From Paenibacillus sp. D2_2 (GTDB taxonomy: Bacteria > Bacillota > Bacilli > Paenibacillales > Paenibacillaceae): DNA of 64,000 bases. The DNA lies in contig NZ_CP133605.1 in assembly GCF_031199965.1 (NCBI RefSeq), forward strand, positions 3,690,501-3,754,500, read 5' to 3'. Below, in pieces: positions 19,414-28,775 of this stretch. The notes beneath the pieces are model-generated. The model was not told where the DNA came from, ran no database searches, and saw only the letters and a program-made list of their open reading frames with translations. The translations under genes and the position numbers were made by a program. Positions within the stretch are counted from its first letter, which is position 1, and the number at the start of each line of letters is the position of its first letter.

Positions 19414-20700
19414 TCAGTTATGTGTCACAACAGCACCAGAACCTCCGTACATCTCGATTTCATCGTCAAATTCGAGCTTGAGCACCGTTACCTGTTCATG
19501 AGTATCTTCAGGCGTCAGATGAATCCAGGTCGTTCCCGGAATGTTGAACCAAGGTACACCGCCATGAATGTCGTAAGTTAGCTCTTTGCCAGAATGCAAC
19601 ACTGTAATTTTCTTGATCGGATTGCACAGTCCTTTCAGACACACATTCTCCTTCGGATCATCGTACACATACAGATACAGTGTCTTCTTATCCTTGGACA
19701 GCGTGCTTCCTCCCAGGTAATACCGTGTCATAATGCCTTCTTCTGTGCCGTAAATCGCTTCTTCATGCGTATGAATCCATTCACCAAGGCCGAGTAAAAT
19801 ATCTACCTGTCTCTGGTCGATCGTCCCATCTTCTCGCGGACCGATGTCCAGCAGCATATTCCCGCCCATCGAGATACAATCGCAGAACATACGAATGATT
19901 TGATGCAACGTTTTATAGTTATCGTCAGTTGGTACATATCCCCAGGAACTGTTGATCGTGGTACAGAACTCCCACGGGCCTTCCGGTCTCGTGATAGGTA
20001 GTCCCTGCTCAGGCGTCTTATAATCACCATGGCCTTGAAGCCGTGAATTAATGATCAAATCGGGATTAAAGGATTTCAGATAATGCTTGAACTCGGGTAG
20101 GTTCCACTGTTGGGCGCTGCGTTCCCAGTCTCCGTCGAACCAGAGCAGATCCACCTTTCCATAATTCGTTAATATCTCTTTAAGCTGATGATTGTTAAAC
20201 TCCAGGAACTCCTGCCATTTCTCTTCATCCTGCACCCCATCCAGCGGACTGGAGAATCGATTAACCTTGCTCAGATCGTCCGGAACTTTGCCACCTTCAT
20301 ACACACTCGGATAATCCGGATGCGACCAGTCGATCAGCGAATAGTACATTCCGACCCGCAGCCCCTTCTTATGCATCGCCTCCGCATACTCCTTGATCAA
20401 GTCACGACCCGCTGGCGTGCGCTTCACCACATTCAGATCGCTATACTGCGTATTAAACAGTGCTACCCCATCATGGTGCTTCGTCGTCAATACCGCATAT
20501 TTAGCCCCGGACTTCGCAATCAGATCCACCCATTCTTCGGCGTTGAAGCGAGACGCGGTGAACCCATCCAATTGCTTCATATACTCTTCATACGACATTC
20601 TGCCGTTATAGAAAGACCATGACTCCGACACTCCATCCACCGCGTAAATACCGTAATGAATAAAAATGCCCAGTTTAGCATCCTCAAACCATTGCTGCAT
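19414..20700 (-). CDS. GH29 alpha-L-fucosidase (first copy)
   Basis: Intact 428-aa GH29 enzyme that removes terminal alpha-L-fucose with retention. It begins with KLGIFIHYGIYAVDG and has YAVLTTKHHDGVALF in the barrel. The nucleophile motif GKVDLLWFDG places the catalytic Asp at residue 189. A C-terminal beta-sandwich follows. There is no signal peptide, so it is cytoplasmic. It is paralogous to, but clearly different from, the second copy at 20804-22192, suggesting two linkage specificities. It sits in the minus-strand cluster with CBM9-like, transglutaminase-like and GH18 proteins. Confidence 0.93.
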   Translation of the reverse strand: MQQWFEDAKLGIFIHYGIYAVDGVSESWSFYNGRMSYEEYMKQLDGFTASRFNAEEWVDLIAKSGAKYAVLTTKHHDGVALFNTQYSDLNVVKRTPAGRDLIKEYAEAMHKKGLRVGMYYSLIDWSHPDYPSVYEGGKVPDDLSKVNRFSSPLDGVQDEEKWQEFLEFNNHQLKEILTNYGKVDLLWFDGDWERSAQQWNLPEFKHYLKSFNPDLIINSRLQGHGDYKTPEQGLPITRPEGPWEFCTTINSSWGYVPTDDNYKTLHQIIRMFCDCISMGGNMLLDIGPREDGTIDQRQVDILLGLGEWIHTHEEAIYGTEEGIMTRYYLGGSTLSKDKKTLYLYVYDDPKENVCLKGLCNPIKKITVLHSGKELTYDIHGGVPWFNIPGTTWIHLTPEDTHEQVTVLKLEFDDEIEMYGGSGAVVTHN

Positions 20701-20767
20701 TCAGATCAACACCTTTCCAATTCATTGCATTATCAGATTTATGAACATCCATCAGCGACTATTAGTA

Positions 20768-20807
20768 CGTGTTCAAAGAGGCCAGTTTTCAGCTCAACCT
20801 CTATTAT
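20768..20807. repeat. Internally deleted remnant of the MITE-like repeat
   Basis: The segment keeps the left end (cgtgttcaaa, then ccagttttcagc) directly joined to the right-end tail (aacctctatta), with the 150-base core missing. It lies between the two fucosidase genes and overlaps the stop codon of the upstream one. Compare full copies at 22275-22460, 36401-36588, 45996-46163 and 62170-62358. Confidence 0.6.
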
Positions 20808-22192
20808 TGAATTCGGAAAACATGGGCGATCGGGGCTTTACCCTCTGTCTCCGCATCCGGAAGACGAACCACAACACCTTGCTCTGTTTGGTGGAACTCA
20901 AGCTTGCTATAGCCACCAACCAAGTCGATTCGGTTCACTTCTCTATGCAGCGGCAGTACGATCTCCTGTGGTACACTCGCATCTTCATCCTTGTACAGAT
21001 AGAAGGCGAACACTTTATCATCCTTTTGCGTAAACTGAAGGTTCCCCATTGAATAAGGCTCGCAGATGCGCGTTCCATAAATCGCTTCACCGTACACCTT
21101 CAGCCAAGCCCCTAAGCCTTGAATGCGGGAGATCGCCGTTCGCGATATTCTGCCGTCTGGCTGAGGCCCTACGTTTAAAGCCAGATTGCCGCCCTTGGCC
21201 ACGATTTCAACCAACAGATGGATCAATTCTCTTACCGACTTATAGTGATCTTCATAACGGAATGAAAACGCCGATCCCATCGTGATACAACTTTCCCAAG
21301 GCACATGCAGCGCCCTCTCCGGCAAGGTCTGCTCCGGTGTGATCAGGTTCTCATAAGGACCACCCACCGTACGGTCTGCTGACAATAGCCATGGCTGAAT
21401 TTGCCGCGCTTTCTCAACAGCTTCGCCCAAGCGGATATTCTGATCGCGATAATCGTTCACCCATCCGGCATCGAGCCATAATACGTCAATTCGTCCGTAG
21501 TTCGTCATCAGCTCCATAATCTGCTCATGCGTGAACTGGACAAACTGTTCCCACAGCCAGGGATATTCCTTCGGATCGTAGGTTGGACCACGTGATGTTG
21601 TCATTCCCGGACGCATACCAGGCGCCCAGTAGTACGGCGTATGCCAATCCGCTTTAGAAAAATAAGCGGAGATGCCAAGCCCTCTGGCACGGAAGGCATT
21701 AAACAGTTGCTTCGTAATATCAGCATATTTATGCGTACGGAACGGACAATCTGGCCCAGTAATGCGATAATCGGTCGTCCGCGTATCCCACATACAGAAT
21801 CCGTCATGATGCTTGGTTGTAAAATTCAAATATTTGAACCCGTTGTCAGCCGCAAGATTCGCCCATTGTTCAGGCTGAAAGCGTAGCGGATTAAACGTCT
21901 TGTTCAAGGCGAAATACTCCCGCTTGAGCTCTTCCGCATCTATATCCCAGTCGATCTCATTGCGCGACCATTCTTCATCCACATCGCTCAGCGCCCAGGA
22001 TTCAACCAGGCCAAGCTGGGAATAAGGTCCCCAATGCATCATTAGTCCGAGCTTCTGGTCCTTGAACCATTCCAGACGCTCCAGCAGCAGCGAATCTTCG
22101 GGCTTGACCCAATGCTCCTCACTGCTGTAATTGTGAACTCCTTGTTCTACAACGGATTCGCTATCATCCACAGGCAATGTAATATTACTCAT
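20804..22192 (-). CDS. GH29 alpha-L-fucosidase (second copy)
   Basis: About 462 aa. Start chosen at ATG 22192, five bases after GGAGGG; the open frame continues 16 codons upstream without a ribosome site. Motifs are KLGLMMHWGPYSQLG, YLNFTTKHHDGFCMWDT and GRIDVLWLDAGW, with the predicted nucleophile Asp at residue 242. The C-terminal part is a beta-rich domain. It is cytoplasmic by lack of a signal peptide. It is probably the first gene of the minus-strand glycan-degradation cluster. Its upstream region contains a MITE-like repeat and the divergent AraC-type regulator gene. Confidence 0.93.
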   Translation of the reverse strand: MSNITLPVDDSESVVEQGVHNYSSEEHWVKPEDSLLLERLEWFKDQKLGLMMHWGPYSQLGLVESWALSDVDEEWSRNEIDWDIDAEELKREYFALNKTFNPLRFQPEQWANLAADNGFKYLNFTTKHHDGFCMWDTRTTDYRITGPDCPFRTHKYADITKQLFNAFRARGLGISAYFSKADWHTPYYWAPGMRPGMTTSRGPTYDPKEYPWLWEQFVQFTHEQIMELMTNYGRIDVLWLDAGWVNDYRDQNIRLGEAVEKARQIQPWLLSADRTVGGPYENLITPEQTLPERALHVPWESCITMGSAFSFRYEDHYKSVRELIHLLVEIVAKGGNLALNVGPQPDGRISRTAISRIQGLGAWLKVYGEAIYGTRICEPYSMGNLQFTQKDDKVFAFYLYKDEDASVPQEIVLPLHREVNRIDLVGGYSKLEFHQTEQGVVVRLPDAETEGKAPIAHVFRIQ

Positions 22193-22274
22193 CGTATCCC
22201 TCCGAGTTGAGGTTTTTTTCCCCTTGATATCTATGTCCAAACCATAAATCTACTGCTATCATTAGTAATAGACT

Positions 22275-22460
22275 TATAGAGGTTGTTCAAAAAGTCCGCT
22301 TTTGATCACGAAGAAACACTGAAAGCACATTCGACATCGAATCTTGAATTCAGCCGGGCCTTCCGGTGCTCACGTACACACTATGTACGCTCCGCTCCTC
22401 AGCCCCTAGCTTCATCCAACCTTCTCGGTGCTGAAAATCGACCTTTTTGAACACGAACTT
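22275..22460 (-). repeat. MITE-like repeat, copy 1
   Basis: About 185-base element with imperfect terminal inverted repeats (GTTCAAAAAGTCCGCTTTTG at one end; the mirror end reads CGACCTTTTTGAAC). The core contains GAATTCAAGATTCGATG and GGAGCGGAGCGTAC, shared with copies 2-4. It fills the intergenic space between the second fucosidase gene and the AraC-type regulator. Its orientation is opposite to copies 2 and 4. Confidence 0.85.
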
Positions 22461-22478
22461 ATAGAGGGGGCAGAAGAT

Positions 22479-24765
22479 TTGAAACTTAACTATTTTAAAT
22501 CCAAATTATTCCTGAAGTACATCTGGTCATATCTATTCATACTGCTGATTCCCTTAATATTCATGACTGTATTAATTTATAAAAACGCTGTCACAAACCT
22601 TCGTACAGAGATCGAACAATCTCGGCTTGCCCAATTAACTCAGGCTAAAGTTGTGATTGACGGTCGTATGAAGGAACTGGGTGAGATTGCAACCCGGATC
22701 TCCTATGACAACAGACTAACGAACTATGAAGTACATAACTCAGTCACGAACCGTGAGTCCATTCAGGCGTTGGATCAATACAAGGCAACTAGCGCTATTA
22801 TGGACGAGATCTACCTGTATTTTCATGGGGACGATAAAATCTACTCCAGCAAGGGCTTGAACGATTTCGATGTATTCACGAATAATCTGCAATTTAAGAC
22901 TTGGAACAAGGTCGCCCTGTTCCGTGATCTCAACCACGTCACATATCCAACGATCCGCCCGACGGATACGGTCAGCAACTCTAACGGAGTGCAGAAATCA
23001 ATGCTGGCCTACTTAATACCTATTACACCGAACAGTTCAAATCCGTATGCCACCGTCATGTATCTCATCAACGAATCCGAGCTATCGAATCTGGTAGATT
23101 CGATTCTGGGTAGCTACGAAGGCCAGACGTACATTCTCGATAATGAAGGCCACGTGCTACTCAACAATCGCCAAGGCAATGTGCTATCAAGCGAAGAGAC
23201 ACAATCCATGTTAGGCGACATCAAACCTGGTATTGAAGAACGTGTTATCAGCGGTGTCGATCACTCGATCGTATCTGTCAAATCACAGTCCAATGGTTGG
23301 ACCTATGTGACGATCATGCCTAACTCACAATTTTTCAGCAGTGTCGTTCATATTCGCAGCTTCATGCTGCTACTCTTCATCATCGTTGTCATCGTCGGGG
23401 TTGCGATTGCTCTCCTGCTGGCCAGAATGCAGTATCAGCCGATCTCGAAGCTCGCCCATTTCGCAGCAGGCAAGTCCGACTCAGATCAAGGGAATCGAAC
23501 TGCCGGCAATGAGCTTGAACGCATTCGCACTGCCTTACAGGAATACAGTTCCAAGGTTGATCTGCAAGAGCCATTCGCTCGTCATCATTTTTTGACGATG
23601 CTGCTCAAATTTGGACATGCCCAGAGTCTTACGCCAGAACTGCATGAAGCGTTCAATCTTGAATTCAACCGTTCTCATTATTTTGTGATGGTCATCGGCT
23701 GGGATGAAGATGAGCACAGCGACATTCAAGAATATCAGGAAATGATCACCCTACTGACACAGATTGAATTCCCGGAACTGTCCACCCATGGATACGGTGT
23801 TGAACTAACTCGGGTGGGCCAGCTTGGTCTGATCATTAACTTTGATCTAGAAGACGAGTCCGCTCAATTCGCTCATATCCTGTTGATTACGGAAGCGGTA
23901 CGTGCCAATCTGCTTGAAGGTTTCGATATTGTACCGACGATCGGAGTAGGGTCAGCATATACAAGCTTTGATCAGCTGAATCAATCTTATATTGAAGCTT
24001 GTTCGGCCTTTGAACTGCGATCGACCGATCGCGGGTCTGTTAATTATTTTGACAAGTTGTCTACGCTGCCTGAGCATACGTACTGGCTTCCTAGTAATCT
24101 GCTCATGAAATTGTCACAAAGTCTGAAGCAGGGCAGCTATGATGTCGCGCGCAAATTATTCATTCCGCCTTCGTCAGCCTGCAATCTTCCGGACTCTCGG
24201 CTCTATATATTCGCTGTATCTGCTTCGATCTGCTCAATACCATTCTGAAGACTGTAGATGAGCTGGGCAGTTCCCACCTTCTCGTCCAAGAGATCACTAC
24301 AAATCTGTTGCATAGCAACTCTATGGATGAACTGGAGAACAGCTTACTAGAACTCGCTTCCGATGCCTGTAAGCAGGTCGAGCAGAACGAACATCAGGAA
24401 GAGCAATCGATTATTGATCGCATCATCATCTATATTGATGAACACTATATGAATCATACGCTGAGCCTAGATACTGTCGCCTTCGAGTTCGGTATCTCAC
24501 CGTCCCATGCTAGCCGTACCTTCAAGGAGAAGCTAGGTATCAACTTCGTCCAATATGTATGGCAGAAAAGGATGGAGGAAGTACAGAGTCAGCTCAAGTC
24601 GACCAACGATTCTATCAAGAACATTATTACAAACGTCGGATATATGGATGCGCCAAACTTCATCCGAAAGTTTAAAAAGAGACAGGCTACACGCCAGGTC
24701 AGTATCGCAAACAGTTCTCATCCTGCGATAATTCAGACGCATCAGATAGCGACTTGGATAGCTAA
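22479..24765 (+). CDS. Membrane-bound AraC-family regulator (two frameshifts)
   Basis: About 760 aa. Start chosen at TTG 22479, eight bases after GAGGGGG; the longer frame begins inside the repeat. TM1 lies near residues 12-35 (LFILLIPLIFMTVLIYKNAV), followed by an extracellular Cache-like sensor, then TM2 (LLLFIIVVIVGVAIALLLAR). A cytoplasmic linker and a C-terminal AraC double HTH follow (LSLDTVAFEFGISPSHASRT). The frame breaks near 24185-24215 and at the A-run 24674-24678; adding one base at the latter restores the typical ending ETGYTPGQYRKQF. It is divergent from the fucosidase cluster and convergent with the second importer operon, so it may activate either in response to an extracellular glycan. 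Confidence 0.85.
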
Positions 24766-24769
24766 TAAT

Positions 24770-24825
24770 GATGAAAGCCAACATCCGGTCTCGCAACCGG
24801 GAGCTGTTGGCTTCATTTTTTTTAC
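24770..24825. terminator. Bidirectional terminator
   Basis: GAAGCCAACA-type stem (gaaagccaaca ... tgttggcttc) with a following T8 run. It lies between the convergent AraC-type regulator and the second lipoprotein gene; its plus-strand T-run reaches into the lipoprotein upstream boundary. Confidence 0.85.
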
Positions 24826-24852
24826 AAAGTCAGACTCTATGGAGCCTCTTCT

Positions 24853-26451
24853 TTATTTCTTAGAGTTGTCGTAAGCAGCTTGGTACAATTCAATATAACG
24901 ATCTACACCCATCTTCTTAAGTTGATCTGTGTACTTGTTCCAGTTGGACAATGGTTCTTGTCCCGTTACGAACTTAGCTTCCATCTGTTTTACATAGGTA
25001 TCCAGATCAGATAGCAAAGCGGAAGCTTCAGTCTGCTCATCATTGGTCAGATACACGTTAGGAAATGGACTTCTTCCAATCGGTACAAGCTTCTCTTGAT
25101 TTTCCTTATCGATCCATTCGTCGAAGTCACTTCTAAGGCCTTTACTCAATTCACTGGAAGCGACTCCAGGAGTCAAAATGCCGTAGTTCGGTGTAATCGT
25201 ACCGCGATAATCTTCACGATCCTTACCTCCTGGAACTGGCAACCATTCTTTCTCATGAGCGTCTTTATTCGTATATTTCCACAATAGGTTCTCAGGTCCT
25301 TGCCCGAACAAGGTTGCTCCATCATAGCTATAGAGATAGTCGATCCAACGCATCGTTGCTTCCGGATTCGGATCCTTGCTTGTAATCGCAAAGGTACCAT
25401 TACTAGAGATACCTGGATGTTTGCCATATACCGGCGTGCCTGCAATGTCACTGCTTACCGGTGTCATCAATGGATTGTCTTCACTAGGCTCTTCGCCAAG
25501 CGTAAAGTATGGATAGTAGTCGCTGAACAATGCAATCTGGTTGTTCTTACCTTTTGCTTTCTTCTGGTCATTGGTTTGCGAGAAGGTCTCATGATCTAGC
25601 AGATCCTCATTCCAGAGTTTATTCAGGAAGGTTAAATACTCTTTATAAGCTTCATCTGCTGGTGAATAGTGCACTTTGCCATCGTTATCGACATAGATCG
25701 TCTCACTATACATCCCCCAGAACCCAAGGAAATACATCCGCAAATCATCCAGTTTCACCGAAGACAGCGGGATTTCATCTTTCTTGCCGTTACCGTTCGG
25801 GTCCTCTTCTTTTACCCGTTTCAAGTAAGTATAGAGTTCATCGGTTGTCTTAGGTTCAGTCATGTTGAGCGCTTTCAAGAATTTTCCGTTATACCACATC
25901 GGTCCACGATACCATACAGCGGCAAGGTCAATAAATGGAAGTGCATACATATGTCCGTCCGGTGTCGTGAACGATTGACGAATCTCAGGATGTTCATCAA
26001 AAATCTTTTTAAGGTTAGGTGCATAGCCTTCATCGATATATTTCTCCAGAGGAATTAATACACCTTGCGATCCATACGTCACCTGTTCTGCTGGCTTCAA
26101 ATCAGCTGCAAAAAATACATCTGGCAAATCTCCACTAGCGAATACTAGGTTCTTCTTCGTTGCGAAGCTATCGATTGGGGTCAATTGATATGTGAATTTG
26201 ATCCCGGTAAGCTTCTCCATCTCCTTCATAACAGGCATGTCATTCCAGTCTGCAAGACCGGCATCCTGCGACATCATCGAGAGGGTAAGAGGTTTATCTA
26301 CTATCGGGAAGCCTTCCTTCTTCACATCTGAGTTGGCACTGTTGGCTGCTGAACTCTGATTCGAACTGCTATTTGATCCGCAAGCGGATACCAGACTCGC
26401 TGATAGAGCAAGGCAAAGAGCGATTGATGATAGCTTATAAATTTTTTTCAT
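24853..26451 (-). CDS. ABC transporter substrate-binding lipoprotein (second system)
   Basis: Extracellular solute-binding lipoprotein of 532 aa. It has a signal peptide and lipobox VSAC (lipidated Cys24), followed by a Ser/Asn-rich linker. The mature fold is the large LplA-type sugar-binding protein, with TLSMMSQDAGLADWNDMPVM near the start and ITSKDPNPEATMRWIDYLYS late. It is the third gene of the operon that starts with the two permeases. It probably binds the fucosylated glycan or glycopeptide degraded by the adjacent cytoplasmic enzymes. No cognate ATPase gene is present in the window. Confidence 0.9.
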   Translation of the reverse strand: MKKIYKLSSIALCLALSASLVSACGSNSSSNQSSAANSANSDVKKEGFPIVDKPLTLSMMSQDAGLADWNDMPVMKEMEKLTGIKFTYQLTPIDSFATKKNLVFASGDLPDVFFAADLKPAEQVTYGSQGVLIPLEKYIDEGYAPNLKKIFDEHPEIRQSFTTPDGHMYALPFIDLAAVWYRGPMWYNGKFLKALNMTEPKTTDELYTYLKRVKEEDPNGNGKKDEIPLSSVKLDDLRMYFLGFWGMYSETIYVDNDGKVHYSPADEAYKEYLTFLNKLWNEDLLDHETFSQTNDQKKAKGKNNQIALFSDYYPYFTLGEEPSEDNPLMTPVSSDIAGTPVYGKHPGISSNGTFAITSKDPNPEATMRWIDYLYSYDGATLFGQGPENLLWKYTNKDAHEKEWLPVPGGKDREDYRGTITPNYGILTPGVASSELSKGLRSDFDEWIDKENQEKLVPIGRSPFPNVYLTNDEQTEASALLSDLDTYVKQMEAKFVTGQEPLSNWNKYTDQLKKMGVDRYIELYQAAYDNSKK

Positions 26452-26485
26452 TAGCTAAACTCCCCTTTTTTGATAGTTAATGTTA

Positions 26486-27394
26486 TTAACCTTTTACAGA
26501 ACCAATCATAACACCCTGTACGAAATAACGCTGTAAAAATGGATAGATCACGATAACTGGGATCGTAGCTACAATAATGACCGCATATTTGACCAAAGCC
26601 GCAATTTCCGCCTTGCTATTCATAGCTGCAGCCGTTGAAGTATCAATCGCTCCACCGCCTTGTGCAGACATCTCTTGAAGCACTAGAATCTGTCTTAAGA
26701 CGAGTTGAAGTGGGTATTTCCCAGCATCATTCAAGTAAATCATGGCCGAGAAATAGTTGTTCCAGTGACCAACTCCATAGAACAGAGCCATGACTGCGAT
26801 AATTGGCATAGAGAGCGGCAGAATAATTTTGATGAACAGCCTCATGTTCGTACATCCGTCCACTTGGGCCGCATCCTGCAGTTCTGGTGGAATGGAACCT
26901 TGGAAGAATGTGCGTGATACGATAATATTCCAGATCGACGCTGCAGATGGGATCACAATTGCCCACATCGTATTGATCATGCCAAGCGACTTAATAAGCA
27001 AATAGGAAGGTACCAGTCCGCCACTGAAGAACATCGTAACCATGAACATACCCATGAAGAAGTTGCGACCTACAAAGTCCTTACGGCTCAACGCATAAGC
27101 TGCAGGCAGTGTAACGACCAGGTTGATTGTTGTACCGATAACCGTGTATAAAATTGTGTTTCCATAACCGACCCAAATACTTGTATTCTCAAATACCCGT
27201 TTGTAACCGTCTAACGTAATTCCTTTGGGCCACAACCACATCTCCCCGGAAGCAACATATTTCGGATCACTGATGGAGGCACTGAGCATATAGAGCAATG
27301 GATAGAACACAACGATAAAAGCAAGGATTACAAACAAGTAAGTAAAGGCTAGAAAAATTTTGTCCCTTCTCGTCTCTTTAACACCTATTAGCAT
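26486..27394 (-). CDS. ABC sugar transporter permease, LplC/YtcP type (second system)
   Basis: Intact 302-aa CUT1-class permease with six TM segments. It starts at RRDKIFLAFTYLFVILAFIV, has an EAA-like loop PPELQDAAQVDGCTNMRLFI and ends FLQRYFVQGVMIGSVKG, as in the first system at 4463-5333. It lies 15 bases downstream of the LplB-type partner and 34 bases upstream of the lipoprotein gene. Confidence 0.92.
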   Translation of the reverse strand: MLIGVKETRRDKIFLAFTYLFVILAFIVVFYPLLYMLSASISDPKYVASGEMWLWPKGITLDGYKRVFENTSIWVGYGNTILYTVIGTTINLVVTLPAAYALSRKDFVGRNFFMGMFMVTMFFSGGLVPSYLLIKSLGMINTMWAIVIPSAASIWNIIVSRTFFQGSIPPELQDAAQVDGCTNMRLFIKIILPLSMPIIAVMALFYGVGHWNNYFSAMIYLNDAGKYPLQLVLRQILVLQEMSAQGGGAIDTSTAAAMNSKAEIAALVKYAVIIVATIPVIVIYPFLQRYFVQGVMIGSVKG

Positions 27395-27409
27395 TCGTGT
27401 CCCTCCTTC

Positions 27410-28372
27410 CTACCACAAACTATTATCGCTCGCCCGCCGTACAATCTGATTTACAGTAACCAGCAGTATGCAGTTAATGACCGAGTTGAACAAGCCGATC
27501 GCTGTTGAGAAACTGTACTGTGCATCGACGAGACCGGAGCGGTACACGAAAGTGGAAATGACGTCCGATGAAGTCATATTCAACGGATTTTGCAGCAACA
27601 GGATTTTTTCAAATCCAACACCAAGTAAGCTGCCTATATTCAAGATCAGTAAGATAGTCATCGTAGGAATAATGGTAGGCAAATTGATGTTGCGAATACG
27701 TTGGAATCGTGATGCCCCATCGATAATTGCTGCCTCATGAAGCCCAGGGTCGACACCAGACAGAGCTGCCAAATAAATGATCGTTCCCCAGCCTGCGCTC
27801 TGCCATACTCCTGACAAGACATATACCGTCTTGAACCATCTCGGATCTGTTAAGAAAGCAGGTGCTTGCAAACCCATTCCTTCAATCAGATGAATAATAA
27901 TCCCTGTAGAAGGGGATAGGAATGAAATGATCATCCCGGCCATAACCACGACTGAAATAAAGTGAGGTGCATACGTCACCGTCTGGGCCAGCTTTTTGAA
28001 GGTACCGTTCCTGATTTCATTGAAGGCCAGAGCTAGGATAATCGGAATTGGAAATCCTACGGCCAGTTCATACAAACTGATGCTCAGTGTGTTCCATAGC
28101 AAATCCCAAAAATAATAAGAATGGAAGAATCGTTCAAAATGATCGAATCCAACCCATGGACTCCCCGTAATACCTTTAGTCGGGATAAAGTTCTTGAACG
28201 CAATCTGAATACCGTACATCGGCCCGTATGAAAAAATAAGAAAGTATAAAAATGCTGGCGCAATGAAGATGTACAATTCCCAGTTTTGTATGATTCTCTT
28301 CCACAGGTCCTTACCCGCGCTTTTGGGTTTTAACATGACCTCACCTGAGATAGTAGCTCTGGTGTCGTGCAT
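27410..28372 (-). CDS. ABC sugar transporter permease, LplB type (second system)
   Basis: About 320-aa permease. Start chosen at ATG 28372, just after AAAGGGGTGAT; a longer frame reaches 28417 without a better ribosome site. It has six TM helices (for example YIFIAPAFLYFLIFSYGPMY) and an EAA loop HEAAIIDGASRFQRIRNINL. First gene of the permease-permease-lipoprotein operon. Two perfect matches to the CcpA cre consensus lie 80 and 227 bases upstream, so glucose repression of this importer is likely. Confidence 0.9.
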   Translation of the reverse strand: MHDTRATISGEVMLKPKSAGKDLWKRIIQNWELYIFIAPAFLYFLIFSYGPMYGIQIAFKNFIPTKGITGSPWVGFDHFERFFHSYYFWDLLWNTLSISLYELAVGFPIPIILALAFNEIRNGTFKKLAQTVTYAPHFISVVVMAGMIISFLSPSTGIIIHLIEGMGLQAPAFLTDPRWFKTVYVLSGVWQSAGWGTIIYLAALSGVDPGLHEAAIIDGASRFQRIRNINLPTIIPTMTILLILNIGSLLGVGFEKILLLQNPLNMTSSDVISTFVYRSGLVDAQYSFSTAIGLFNSVINCILLVTVNQIVRRASDNSLW

Positions 28373-28451
28373 AGGATCACCCCTTTCAGTTAGATTTCTT
28401 AGATGTTCATGTTTCAAATGCTTATATTGCTATTTGCGAATCCTGCAGGAT

Positions 28452-28465
28452 TGCTAGCGCTTACA
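28452..28465 (-). promoter_or_regulatory. cre box 1 (CcpA site)
   Basis: On the minus strand TGTAAGCGCTAGCA matches the consensus TGWAARCGYTWNCW at every position. It sits 80 bases upstream of the LplB-type permease start. Confidence 0.8.
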
Positions 28466-28598
28466 TTCCTAACGATAACGATGATGTTTAGAATCGTAAA
28501 TATGTGGTTTATGAGCCTCCAGATTCCGCGCCGCACAAGCGATTAGCCATTTTGACAATAATCTGTGACAGTGCGTAATGTGTTTTTTTTGCCTAAAA

Positions 28599-28612
28599 AG
28601 ATAGCGTTTTCA
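28599..28612 (-). promoter_or_regulatory. cre box 2 (CcpA site)
   Basis: On the minus strand TGAAAACGCTATCT also matches TGWAARCGYTWNCW completely. It lies in the same divergent region, closer to the MFS gene at 28776, so it could also influence that gene. Confidence 0.75.
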
Positions 28613-28775
28613 TTGCTATATCAAATTTGACCAATTCATTGACACAACCATGATAATAATATCTCCCCCTCCCTTTCCGGCGGGTTATGATATACTAGCG
28701 TTGATTGTTATTAGTATTTTACTTGTTTGATCAAGCCGACTTATACCACCACCGAAACGAGGTCGTCATCTCTCT

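Noticed and set aside
22428..22478. ATG-like start for the membrane AraC regulator inside the repeat
   Set aside because: It lies in MITE-like copy 1 with no ribosome site; the TTG at 22479 has GAGGGGG.
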